Below, piece by piece: positions 10,021 through 18,097 of a DNA stretch of 64,000 nucleotides. The stretch is from contig NZ_JANFQO010000009.1 of the NCBI RefSeq assembly GCF_024437735.1, forward strand, positions 124,001 through 188,000, read 5' to 3'. The position numbers and the translations under genes were made by a program. The DNA is from Tahibacter harae. GTDB lineage: Bacteria; Pseudomonadota; Gammaproteobacteria; Xanthomonadales; Rhodanobacteraceae. Position 1 is the stretch's first letter. Each line of letters begins with the position of its first letter. The notes beneath the pieces are model-generated. The model was given only the letters and a program-made list of their open reading frames with translations. It ran no database searches and was not told the origin of the DNA.

Positions 10021-13000
10021 TCAAGACTCCGCCAACGCCTTCAACGCCTCCGCCTGCTGCAACAGCGTCGCCCGCAGCGGTGCCGGCAGTTCGGCCAGGG
10101 TCACGTTCTCATAGCGGCCATCCTCGCCACGCCGGGTGGGATGCAGGCCCTCCACCGTGACCTCCTCGTCCACGTCGAAGAACACCGAGATGCCGCTGTG
10201 GTTCAGCGTCACCTGCCAGTCGTCGTTCGCCTGCCAGTAGTGTTCGTTGATCATGGCGCCGTCCTCGCCCGGTCCTTTCAGATAGCCCCATTTCTCCACC
10301 AGGCTGCCGAAGCGCGCGCGGTTCATGCGGTAGCCGTCGGCCCGGCGCACCAGGCTGTCCTGCAGTTCATCGGCGCTGGCGCTGTAGACCGGAATATCGA
10401 ATTGGGCGAACGGCGAGATCAGCTCGTAATCGGCAAACTGCGCGCGCCAGGCTTCCAGTTCCTGCCCTGGGATCTGCAGCGGATGCGCCACCGCAATGCG
10501 CAGGCCGCCGGCGATCGTGCACGGTGAGTCATTCGCATCGACCAGCTCGCCGCCGGCACTGGGACGCAGGCGCTGCAGCGATCCGCCCTGCTCGTCCAAC
10601 ACCGACCAGACCACGGACTGGGCCAGGGCACTGAGCAGCGGATGTGCGACGAACAGGCTGCGCCATTGGACCGCGTCCCAGCTCTTGCCGGTCTGCAGCG
10701 CGCGCAGCAGGCGCTGCGACTGCTGCTTGAACAGCGGCTTGAGATTCTTGGCCAGCATCTTGAGCTGGTTTTCCGCCACGCCGCGCAGGTCCTTGTCATC
10801 GCCGGGCCTGGCCCGCGGCAGCGACTTGCCGCGTTTGCCGGCGGCATCGACGACGACGATGCCGAAATCGCCGCGCAGCTGGGCGCGGCAGACCTGCGAG
10901 CCCAGGTTCAGCTTGAGGCCGTCCGTCTCGAAACCGAAATCCGGCACCAGCTGTTCCAGGTATTCCGCCAGCGCCAGTCCTTCGCGCGCGGCCACTGCGC
11001 TCAGCGCCTCGCGCGCGTTGTGCTGGATGGATTCGGAGAACTTGCGGCTTTCCCACATCTCGCGCACCTGGGCAATGCCGTAGATGCCGGGCACGCGGCA
11101 CAGCAGATGCATCACCGCGCTGGCCTTCTGCTTGCGCGTCTTCATCCAGGCCTTGGCCGCGCGCACCAGATCGTTGGCGACGCGCTCGTCGCCATAGACC
11201 GCCAGCGGCAGCAGCAACCAGCCGAACTTGTCCGCGCCATTCTCGGCAATCCACACCTTCACGCCGTAGGCGGCGAAATCCGTGCGCCGCGCCGGCGGCA
11301 GCTGGTCGAGGATCTGGCGCGCGCGCCGCGGCAGTTCCTCGCCCGCGTTGATCAGCACCTGCAGCAGGCAGCGGCCCAGGGCCTCGCCCAGCGGTGCAAG
11401 CAGTTTCGCTGTTTCCTCGGTCCAGGCTTTCTGCGCCGCGGCAGTGATCTTCTGCTTGGCCGCCAGCGCCTGCATCTGCTCAAGACTGGCGCCGGCCCAG
11501 GGATCCAGCTCCTGCAGCGAATGCCCATTGCGCTGCAGCAGGTCCAGGCTCAGGCCGCGGCTGTAATCATCATGCGCCTTGTCGTGGATGGCCGCCGCCA
11601 CCCAGCCGGGCGCCGCGGGATCGCTGTTCAGTGCAAGGCCGGTCAACAGCAGCAGACGCGCCGTGCGGTCCTGCACATCCAGCAGCCCGCCCTGCTGCAG
11701 CGCCGCCAGCGGCGTGCGCGCGATCAGGTCGACCAGCACCGGGCTGGACAACTTGCCCGCCGCGCTCATCAGTTCCGCCACGCTGGCGCCGCAGGCGGCA
11801 ACGGCCGCCGCATCCATCAGCGGCACCAGCTTGAGGCGGTGCTTTTCCGTCAGCGCCGCATAGCTCTGCGGATGCATCGCCAGCGCTGCGCGCACCGGCG
11901 CCGGATCCAGCCCCTGCGGCATACCGCTGAACCAGCGCGCGCGGCACAGATAAGCCGCGCTGACGCTGGCGACCAGCTCATGCAGTGGCGACTGGGCATC
12001 GCGCAGGCTGGCATTGAAAGGCCGCGCCTCGACCTCGTCGTTGGCGATCAGGGCGTGGAAGATCGCCGGATCCTGCCGATACAGGTGTTCGCACAGCGCC
12101 AGCACGGCAGCGCGCGCTTCGCGTGCCTCGTCGTCGGCCAGCGCGCGCAGGCACTGGTCGACGACGCGGCGGCGCGAATCCGGCTGCCGTGCCGCCTGGA
12201 ACAGCGCTTCCCAGCGCGCCATGCTGTCGGACGCGGCGGAGTACGAATCCACCGTATGCTCGATCAGCAGATCCGCATGCGCCGGCCCCAGCGCCAGCAG
12301 CGCCGACCAGTACGGCTCGTGCGGCCAACCCGGCCGCTCATCGTCCAGCGCCCGCAGCACCAGCTGCGAGGCCGCCTGCGCCGCGACGTTTTTCCTGCCG
12401 CTGTCGATGTAGCGCACCAGATCGGCGCAGTCCTCCACCATCCGCGCCACCGCCCAGGGCAGGTCGCGCTTGCGCGCCAGCACTTCGCTGTCGATCAGCG
12501 CCCGCAGGGCGGCGGCATCGCAATGCCCGGCCACGCGGGTCAGTGCATCCTCGAAATCCCGCTCGGTCAGTTCGGACAGCACGCTGCGATACCAGGCCAG
12601 CGCCGCGGGCGTTTCCAGCCGCGCGTCGCTGAATTTCTTCGCCCGTTTCCACAACAGCTGGTCCAGCTGCAGCAGCCGCTCCGGATGGCGCTGGCCAAAT
12701 TCGCGCGTGCGCGGCATCCAGCTCAGCATCTCGTCGCAGCAGCCGTCGAGGAAGGCCTGCCAGCGCTGCGGCGAGGTAGTTAGTTCGTCCAGCAGGCCGG
12801 TATGCCGGAAGATGCGATAACTGTGCGTATGCGCGGCACAGGCGGCGCGCAGGGCCGCGCTGTCGGCAGCAGCGCGGGTCAGCGGCCGCAGCAGCAGCGC
12901 GATGACGTCGATCTCGCCGGCGCTTTCGCACAGCAGTTCCGGCACCTCCAGTTCGTGCGAGCGGGTCAGCTCGGACAACAGCTCGAACGCCCAGTCGCCA

Positions 13001-13665
13001 TCGACCGTATCGCGCCACAGCAGCTGCTCGCGCAACAGCAGGCCGGCCAACTGCGCATGCACCAGCGGACGCAGCAGGTTCTCGCTGCGGTAGTCGCCGC
13101 TGTTCCACTGCTCCGGCGCCAGCCGCGCCAGCACCTCGGCCACGACGGCCGGATCTGCGCCGACCGCCCGGTACGCGGCGGCCAGCGGCGCCCAGTCCCC
13201 GCGCCCCTGCACCAGCGCCTGCACCCAGTCGCGCACGGCTGCGGCGCCCACCGCATGCCATTCCTGCGGCCGCCGCCGCGGCACGCTCTCGGTCTGGCCG
13301 GGAGAAAACAGCTGCATCAGCTCCGCCGCCCCCAGGAACGGCGCCAGCAGCAGCACGCAGCGTTCGCCGATCTGCGGCCACAGCGCGAGCGGCTGGTCCT
13401 GCAGCATCCACGGCTGCAGCGCCGCGCACAGGGAACGGCCGCGCCAGCCGCTCTCGCGCTCGTCCAGGCGCGTATGCGCAGCCAGCTCGCGGCGCCATTC
13501 CGGCGCCAGCGGCGCGCCCTGCCAGTAGGCCGCCACGGCGGCGAAATCCAGCGCCTGGCCGATGCCGAACAGGCCGTAGGCCTGCTGCAACGCCGCCAGG
13601 AAGCCGGCCTCGCTGCGGCCCTGGGAAGTCAGTTCTCCAATCGCCTCGTCACGTAGATCCTGCAC
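10021..13665 (-). CDS. DUF4132 domain-containing giant protein
   Basis: A 1214-residue cytoplasmic protein without signal or membrane segments. The C-terminal third matches the DUF4132 family (related to E. coli YehI/MolR): AVAHPLQIPGQELEAWRAQF, FDIPVYSASADEL, RFGSLVEKWGYLKGP, INEHYW near the end. The long N-terminal part is helical with many Leu-Ala repeats, possibly HEAT-like. Family function is unknown; members are often large and stand alone, as here. It lies divergently from the S51-like gene and convergently with liuE, so it is a single-gene unit. Confidence 0.85.
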   Translation of the reverse strand: MQDLRDEAIGELTSQGRSEAGFLAALQQAYGLFGIGQALDFAAVAAYWQGAPLAPEWRRELAAHTRLDERESGWRGRSLCAALQPWMLQDQPLALWPQIGERCVLLLAPFLGAAELMQLFSPGQTESVPRRRPQEWHAVGAAAVRDWVQALVQGRGDWAPLAAAYRAVGADPAVVAEVLARLAPEQWNSGDYRSENLLRPLVHAQLAGLLLREQLLWRDTVDGDWAFELLSELTRSHELEVPELLCESAGEIDVIALLLRPLTRAAADSAALRAACAAHTHSYRIFRHTGLLDELTTSPQRWQAFLDGCCDEMLSWMPRTREFGQRHPERLLQLDQLLWKRAKKFSDARLETPAALAWYRSVLSELTERDFEDALTRVAGHCDAAALRALIDSEVLARKRDLPWAVARMVEDCADLVRYIDSGRKNVAAQAASQLVLRALDDERPGWPHEPYWSALLALGPAHADLLIEHTVDSYSAASDSMARWEALFQAARQPDSRRRVVDQCLRALADDEAREARAAVLALCEHLYRQDPAIFHALIANDEVEARPFNASLRDAQSPLHELVASVSAAYLCRARWFSGMPQGLDPAPVRAALAMHPQSYAALTEKHRLKLVPLMDAAAVAACGASVAELMSAAGKLSSPVLVDLIARTPLAALQQGGLLDVQDRTARLLLLTGLALNSDPAAPGWVAAAIHDKAHDDYSRGLSLDLLQRNGHSLQELDPWAGASLEQMQALAAKQKITAAAQKAWTEETAKLLAPLGEALGRCLLQVLINAGEELPRRARQILDQLPPARRTDFAAYGVKVWIAENGADKFGWLLLPLAVYGDERVANDLVRAAKAWMKTRKQKASAVMHLLCRVPGIYGIAQVREMWESRKFSESIQHNAREALSAVAAREGLALAEYLEQLVPDFGFETDGLKLNLGSQVCRAQLRGDFGIVVVDAAGKRGKSLPRARPGDDKDLRGVAENQLKMLAKNLKPLFKQQSQRLLRALQTGKSWDAVQWRSLFVAHPLLSALAQSVVWSVLDEQGGSLQRLRPSAGGELVDANDSPCTIAGGLRIAVAHPLQIPGQELEAWRAQFADYELISPFAQFDIPVYSASADELQDSLVRRADGYRMNRARFGSLVEKWGYLKGPGEDGAMINEHYWQANDDWQVTLNHSGISVFFDVDEEVTVEGLHPTRRGEDGRYENVTLAELPAPLRATLLQQAEALKALAES

Positions 13666-13838
13666 AACTCATCCCCTGTCTTGTCGTCTGTGCGCATCGC
13701 CGGTCCGGGTGCCAGGCCGGCCGGCGGAGCGCAAGCATACGCAAGCGTCCCGCCGGCGTACCGGCCGATTTGTCAACCGCGCGCGGCGGCGCGCGGCGCT
13801 GCTACCATCGGTGCGTCCACAGCCGCCCCGGATCCGCC

Positions 13839-14648
13839 GTGCCCGCCCGCCTCTCTCCCGATCAATCCCGCGGCCATCTGGTCGCCATCGGCGTCTTCGC
13901 CGGCCTGGACACCGAGCAGCGCCTGACCCGCCGCCTGCTGTCCATCTGTCCACAACGCGCACAAATTCTTTTCCTCATCGCCGGCGAGCTGGACCTGCGC
14001 CCGCTGGACGAGATCGAGACCGCCCTGCTCGCCAGCGGTGCCGGCGGCGTGCGCCGCGTTCTGCTGGCCGCCCGCGCCGACGCCGAGCGCAGCGAAACCC
14101 TGGGCGCGGTGGAAAACGCCGACCTGGTCGTGCTGGCCACCATCCATCCGCTCAAGCTCACCACCCTGGTCGGCGGCACCAGCCTGGCCAAGCTGCTGCG
14201 GCGCCGGAACGCCGACGGCACGCCCATCGCCGGCCTCGGCGCCGGCGCGGCAGTGCTGGCCGAGCACATGCTGGCCTCCGGCGAATCCGGCATCACGCCG
14301 CGCCTGGGTGCGGTGACGCTGGCGCCGGGCCTGGGCCTGACCAATCGCGTCGTCATCGACCAGGGCGGCGCGGCCAGCGACCGTATCGGCCGCCTGCTGG
14401 GCGCGCTGGCGCTGAACCCCTTCGCCCTGGGCCTGGGCCTGGACGCCGACACCGCCGCCTTCGTCGGCCCCGACAACGTGCTCGAAGCCGTAGGCCACGG
14501 CGGCATCACCCTGATCGATCCGGCCGACGTGGGCCCGTCCAACATCACCGAAGCCGGCCCGCAGGCGCCCATCTCCATCACCAACCTGCACCTGCACGTA
14601 CTGGTGCACGGCACGCGCTACGACCTGGATTTCCGCCGGCCGCTCTGA
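13839..14648 (+). CDS. Cyanophycinase-like (peptidase S51 fold) protein lacking the active Ser
   Basis: 269-residue protein resembling cyanophycinase. The C-terminal part (ITEAGPQAPISITNLHLHV, then LVHGTRYDLDF) and the central layout match that family. The nucleophile elbow, normally G-x-SAGA, here reads GLGAGAAV (residues 132-139), so Gly134 replaces the expected Ser. The protein is probably not a peptidase of the usual kind, or has changed chemistry. I chose GTG 13839 (VPARLSPDQ) because residues further upstream are low-complexity and unlike the family; a frame start at 13770 is possible. A GCTACCAT sequence about 35 bp upstream could be a -10. No cyanophycin synthetase gene is nearby. Confidence 0.72.
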   Translation: MPARLSPDQSRGHLVAIGVFAGLDTEQRLTRRLLSICPQRAQILFLIAGELDLRPLDEIETALLASGAGGVRRVLLAARADAERSETLGAVENADLVVLATIHPLKLTTLVGGTSLAKLLRRRNADGTPIAGLGAGAAVLAEHMLASGESGITPRLGAVTLAPGLGLTNRVVIDQGGAASDRIGRLLGALALNPFALGLGLDADTAAFVGPDNVLEAVGHGGITLIDPADVGPSNITEAGPQAPISITNLHLHVLVHGTRYDLDFRRPL

Positions 14649-14667
14649 GCGCAGGCGCGCCGCTGCC

Positions 14668-14694
14668 GATCCCGAACAACGAACCCCGAATCCC
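14668..14694. repeat. CCCGAA-type short repeats abutting a start codon
   Basis: Four degenerate copies of a 7-bp unit (GATCCCG, AACAACG, AACCCCG, AATCCC) run straight into the ATG of the GNAT gene and leave no Shine-Dalgarno sequence. This is the complementary (C-rich) orientation of the GGGATTC repeats found after efpL and parC. Confidence 0.6.
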
Positions 14695-15177
14695 ATGCCT
14701 TACGCCATCCGTCCCATCACCGAAGCCGACAACGCGGCCGTCGCCGCGATCATCCGCACCGTCATGCCCGAGTTCGGCGCCAGCGGCCCGGGCTTTGCGA
14801 TACACGATGCCGAAGTCGACACCATGGCGCAGGCGTATGCGATTCCCGGTGCCGCCTATTTCGTGATCGAACAGCAGGGCCGCGTCACCGGCGGCGGCGG
14901 CGTGGCCGCCCTGATCGGCGGAGACGCGGACACCTGCGAGCTGCGCAAGATGTACTTCCTGCCCGAGCTGCGCGGCCTGGGCGCCGGCCGCGCCCTGATC
15001 GGCCGCTGCCTGGAGGCGGCGCGGGAACTCGGCTACCGGCGCTGTTACCTGGAAACCCTGACCGGCATGGACGCGGCCCAGGCGCTTTACCTCAAGGCCG
15101 GCTTCCGCCCGATCGACGGCCCGCTCGGCGGCACCGGCCATTTCAGCTGCGACCGCTACTACCTGCGCGAACTGTGA
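14695..15177 (+). CDS. GNAT-family N-acetyltransferase
   Basis: 160-residue acetyltransferase that should transfer an acetyl group from acetyl-CoA to an amine; the acceptor is unknown. The acetyl-CoA loop is in LPELRGLGAGRALIGRCL (about residues 88-105, R/Q-x-x-G-x-G/A pattern), preceded by the strand CELRKMYFL and followed by CYLETLTGMDAAQALYLKAGF. The start ATG has no ribosome-binding site because the preceding 27 bp are short repeats; the transcript may be translated from an upstream ribosome or leaderless. It lies in the same direction as the S51-like gene 46 bp upstream. Confidence 0.9.
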   Translation: MPYAIRPITEADNAAVAAIIRTVMPEFGASGPGFAIHDAEVDTMAQAYAIPGAAYFVIEQQGRVTGGGGVAALIGGDADTCELRKMYFLPELRGLGAGRALIGRCLEAARELGYRRCYLETLTGMDAAQALYLKAGFRPIDGPLGGTGHFSCDRYYLREL

Positions 15178-15259
15178 AGTACCGAAGCCGCCTGCGCGGC
15201 GGCTGAATTACAATCCGGCCTTTGCGCCATGCCGGCGCAGCAGCTACGGAGCGCACGCA

Positions 15260-16027
15260 ATGGAACTCAATCAGGTCAAGGCCGTCATCACCGGCGGCGT
15301 CTCGGGACTGGGCTACGCGGTTGCGCAGCACCTGGTCAGCCAGGGCGGCGCCGTCGCCCTGTTCGACGTCAACGCCGACAAGGGCGCCGAAGCCGTCGCT
15401 GCCCTGGGCGCACGCGCCCACTTCTTCCGCACCGATGTCACCAGCGAGGAAGAAGTCGTCGCCAACCTCAAGGCAGCGCAGCAGGCCCTGGGCGGCCTTA
15501 ACGCCGCGATCAACTGCGCCGGCATCCTCGGTGCCGGCCGCGTGCTGGGCAAGGAAGCCCCCATGCCGCTGAAGAACTTCGCCACCACCGTGATGGTGAA
15601 CCTGGTCGGCTCCTTCAACGTCGCCAAGGGCGCCGCCGACCTGATGCAGCACAACGGCGCCGGCGAAGACGGCGAACGCGGCGTCATCGTCAACACTGCT
15701 TCCATCGCCGCCTACGAGGGCCAGATCGGCCAGGCCGCCTACTCCGCCTCCAAGGGCGGCGTGATCGGCATGACCCTGCCCATGGCGCGCGAATTCGCCC
15801 GCATCGGCGTGCGCGTGATGACCGTCGCTCCCGGCGTGTTCCACACCCCCATGGTCGACGGCATGCCGGAAAACGTATACCAGTCGCTGTGTGCACAAGT
15901 GCCCTACCCCTCGCGCCTGGGCAAGCCCGAGGAATTCGCCGCGACCGTCGCCTTCATCCTGCAGAACCGCTATCTCAACGGCGAGACCATCCGCGTCGAC
16001 GGTGCGATCCGCCTGCAGCCCAAGTGA
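15260..16027 (+). CDS. SDR-family 3-hydroxyacyl-CoA dehydrogenase-like oxidoreductase
   Basis: 255-residue short-chain dehydrogenase with NAD-binding TGGVSGLG (residues 11-18), INCAGI, and the catalytic YSASK with upstream Ser in NTASIAAYEG. Sequence style (LDVNADKG-like FDVNADKG, the GVFHTPM loop, EDGERGVIVNTAS) is that of type II 3-hydroxyacyl-CoA dehydrogenase (17-beta-HSD10 family), which oxidises 2-methyl-3-hydroxyacyl-CoA in isoleucine or fatty acid degradation. Asp36 after the second strand favours NAD over NADP. It stands alone between GNAT and efpL, so the substrate is inferred from similarity only. Confidence 0.85.
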   Translation: MELNQVKAVITGGVSGLGYAVAQHLVSQGGAVALFDVNADKGAEAVAALGARAHFFRTDVTSEEEVVANLKAAQQALGGLNAAINCAGILGAGRVLGKEAPMPLKNFATTVMVNLVGSFNVAKGAADLMQHNGAGEDGERGVIVNTASIAAYEGQIGQAAYSASKGGVIGMTLPMAREFARIGVRVMTVAPGVFHTPMVDGMPENVYQSLCAQVPYPSRLGKPEEFAATVAFILQNRYLNGETIRVDGAIRLQPK

Positions 16028-16111
16028 GCCGGGGTGGGGGATGCGTTGCGAACCAGGCGCGAATCCCCGCCGGTCCCGCGCAGTCCTCGGTTTCCGGCCC
16101 AGCCGCCCTGT

Positions 16112-16150
16112 TACGAATCTCCAATCCCGAATCACGAACCACGAACCCCC
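16112..16150. repeat. CCCGAAT-type short repeats upstream of efpL
   Basis: Degenerate 7- to 8-bp units (TACGAATC, CCAATCCCG, AATCACG, AACCACG, AACCCC) end 3 bp before the efpL ATG and, as at the GNAT gene, leave no Shine-Dalgarno sequence. The coding strand is C-rich; the GGGATTC complement of the same unit appears just after the stop of this gene. Confidence 0.6.
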
Positions 16151-16153
16151 GCC

Positions 16154-16717
16154 ATGAAAGCCAGCGAAATCAAGAAAGGCAACGTCGTCGAGCACGACAA
16201 CAAGGTCTACCAGGTCCGCGATATCGAACGCAGCTCGCCCCAGGGCCGCGGCGGCAACGTGACCTACCGCTTCAGCATGTACAGCGTGCCCGGCGGCCAG
16301 AAGCTGGACCTGTCCCTGCGCGCCGAGGATGAACTGCGCGAAGTGGAACTCTCGCGCCGCCAGGCCAGCTACTCCTACCGCGAAGGCGACACCTTCGTGT
16401 TCATGGACATGGAGGACTACACCCAGTACATGCTCGACGCCAGCGCCCTGGGCGACTCCGCCGGCTTCATCATCGAAGGCATGGAAACCTGCTACGTCCA
16501 GCTCATCGAAGACCAGCCCGTCGCCGTGCAGCTCCCCGCCACCGTCACCCTGACCGTCGTCGACACCGCCCCGGAAATGAAAGGCGCCACCGCCACCAAG
16601 CGCCCCAAGCCCGCCAAGCTGGAAACCGGCATCGAGATCCAGGTTCCCGAATATATCGTCAACGGTTCGCGCATTCTGGTCAGCACCGTGACCGGCGAGT
16701 ATTCCGGGCGCGAGTGA
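16154..16717 (+). CDS. efpL: Elongation factor P-like protein EfpL (YeiP)
   Basis: Ribosome-binding factor that helps peptide-bond formation at stalling motifs such as polyproline. The 187-residue three-domain protein starts [20 protein letters not shown] (KOW-like domain I); the tip loop reads SPQGRGG (residues 28-34) with Arg32 at the position where EF-P has its modified Lys, the mark of the YeiP/EfpL subfamily, which works without modification. Domains II/III follow ([18 protein letters not shown] and [20 protein letters not shown]). The frame is open upstream, but this ATG gives the family length. No SD is visible. Confidence 0.93.
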   Translation: MKASEIKKGNVVEHDNKVYQVRDIERSSPQGRGGNVTYRFSMYSVPGGQKLDLSLRAEDELREVELSRRQASYSYREGDTFVFMDMEDYTQYMLDASALGDSAGFIIEGMETCYVQLIEDQPVAVQLPATVTLTVVDTAPEMKGATATKRPKPAKLETGIEIQVPEYIVNGSRILVSTVTGEYSGRE

Positions 16718-16720
16718 GCC

Positions 16721-17019
16721 GGGATTCGGGATTCGGGATTCGGGATTCGCAGGGAGTGCGTGGCGGAATCCGCGGTTTCTGGCAAGTGAAATTTGCCGGA
16801 TTTCTTCAAGAAAAAGCGGAAAGCTCCCCCTCCCCCAAGCTCGCCTGGGGGAGAGGGCTGGGGTGAGGGGGCAACGAACAACGCGACTCACCCTTTGGAT
16901 TTTCGCCAAGATCTTCAACACGCGAAGCGCTGGCGAAAGCCGGAATTCCTCGCGACTGAAGCGCCGCCCCCTCACCCAACCCTCTCCCCCAAGCGCGTAA
17001 ACGCACTTGGGGGAGAGGG
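16721..17019. repeat. Composite foldback repeat element, copy A
   Basis: Begins 3 bp after the efpL stop. Order: (GGGATTC)4 at 16721-16748; about 75 bp of conserved spacer containing GGCAAGTGAAATTTGCCGGA (a small inverted repeat, TCTGGCAAG/TTGCCGGA); hairpin 16826-16857; GGGTGAGGGGGC at 16861-16872; a 93-bp core; the exact complement GCCCCCTCACCC at 16966-16977; hairpin 16980-17019. A second copy of the whole array, clearly homologous, lies at 59226-59566. The symmetric arrangement resembles paired REP elements or a non-autonomous foldback element. No gene is inside. Confidence 0.85.
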
Positions 17020-17217
17020 CTTTCCTTGCAGCCGGATTCGGCGACGCGAAACCGGCGACCCTCGCCGGAAAAGCTGGCACCTTCCCGCCGTCACTCGCAG
17101 TCCGTTACTGGCGTCGGCCGCCGGCGCATCCTCGGCGAGCACGTTCATCAGCTCGCTCCCTCAACGCGACGCCGTTGCCGTTGCTCGTGGTTGTGCGCGG
17201 GCTCATACCTTGCGATA

Positions 17218-17293
17218 GCTCTTACTCAGCGTTAGCTCGTGCAGTAGCTGTGGCTCTTGCTGTAGCTGTGCCGTGCCTGCAGCTCTTGCTGTG
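17218..17293. repeat. Degenerate 6-bp repeat tract
   Basis: Between the foldback element and the NUDIX gene the sequence falls into hexamers of the form GCTNTN (GCTCGT, GCAGTA, GCTGTG, GCTCTT, GCTGTA, GCTGTG in phase from 17235 to 17270, then again after an 8-bp break). A periodic open frame exists but has no start signal or family. The rest of 17020-17367 shows no gene. Confidence 0.55.
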
Positions 17294-17367
17294 CTGTTCC
17301 GTTGCTTGTGCGCTGCCCCACCGCCCCCACAAGCCGCGGCGATGCTGCCGTCCGCAAAAAAGTATAA

Positions 17368-17949
17368 CTATGAAAATCCCCTGCCCACCCATTTCCGCGC
17401 CATTCTCCCCACCGACTCATCCCCTTCCCCCAGCAACTCCGCCACCTCGCGCCAGGCCAGCGCCAGCGACTCCTCGCTGACCGCAAATTCCTCAGATCCC
17501 CGGCACCGCACCACGTAACGCAGGTCGTAATGCCAGTGCCCCGGCACCTCGCCGCGTTCGGGAATCCAATGCCGGTCCAGATCGAAAATCTCCGCCTCGA
17601 CAGTGAGATCGGTCAAGCCGGATTCTTCCTCCGCCTCGCGCAAGGCCACTGCGGCAATATCCGGATCGCCGTCGGCATGTCCGCCCAGTTGTAGCCAGCG
17701 CTGCAGTTTGCGGTGATGCGTGAGCAGTACGCGGCGTCCGTCGCGGCTGACCAGCCAGGCGGATCCTGTCAAATGGCCGTGCAGCAGCTCGCGCTGCGCC
17801 GCGTCGCTGTGGCGCAGCATGAAATCGCGGAACAAGGCAACACTTTCCGCCTCGTCGGCGTGACGTATGGCATACGCATCGACGGCGCGCAGCCATTCCA
17901 GCTGCCAGGGGGCCGGCGGGGGGGTGACATCGTTGCTGCTGGTGCTCAT
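17368..17949 (-). CDS. NUDIX hydrolase
   Basis: 193-residue pyrophosphohydrolase of the NUDIX fold. The Nudix box lies in GGHADGDPDIAAVALREAEE (about residues 90-110), ending REAEEESGL; the first Glu of the classical G-x5-E spacing is Pro, as in many members of this 'GGHADGD' subfamily, while the metal-binding REAEEE core is intact. Residues before it (HLTGSAWLVSRDGRRVLLTHH) form the first strands. The substrate is unknown. The ATG at 17949 is the only start giving the whole domain. Confidence 0.9.
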   Translation of the reverse strand: MSTSSNDVTPPPAPWQLEWLRAVDAYAIRHADEAESVALFRDFMLRHSDAAQRELLHGHLTGSAWLVSRDGRRVLLTHHRKLQRWLQLGGHADGDPDIAAVALREAEEESGLTDLTVEAEIFDLDRHWIPERGEVPGHWHYDLRYVVRCRGSEEFAVSEESLALAWREVAELLGEGDESVGRMARKWVGRGFS

Positions 17950-18097
17950 GCGCGCCGCTTGCTGGCCTAGTGTGGGTCGCGTATTTTAGCCCGGTTTATT
18001 CATGCCCCACGCCGTGGGGGAAGCAGTTGTCCGGCCCCACGCGCGCAGCCCCGCTGCCGGGTAGTGCCGGATCCAGAAACTTGCGGGAGGGGATGGA

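Noticed and set aside
13709-14866. Alternative 385-codon frame across the S51-like and GNAT genes
   Set aside because: Arg/Pro/Ala-rich shadow frame; the frames at 13839 and 14695 carry recognisable domains.
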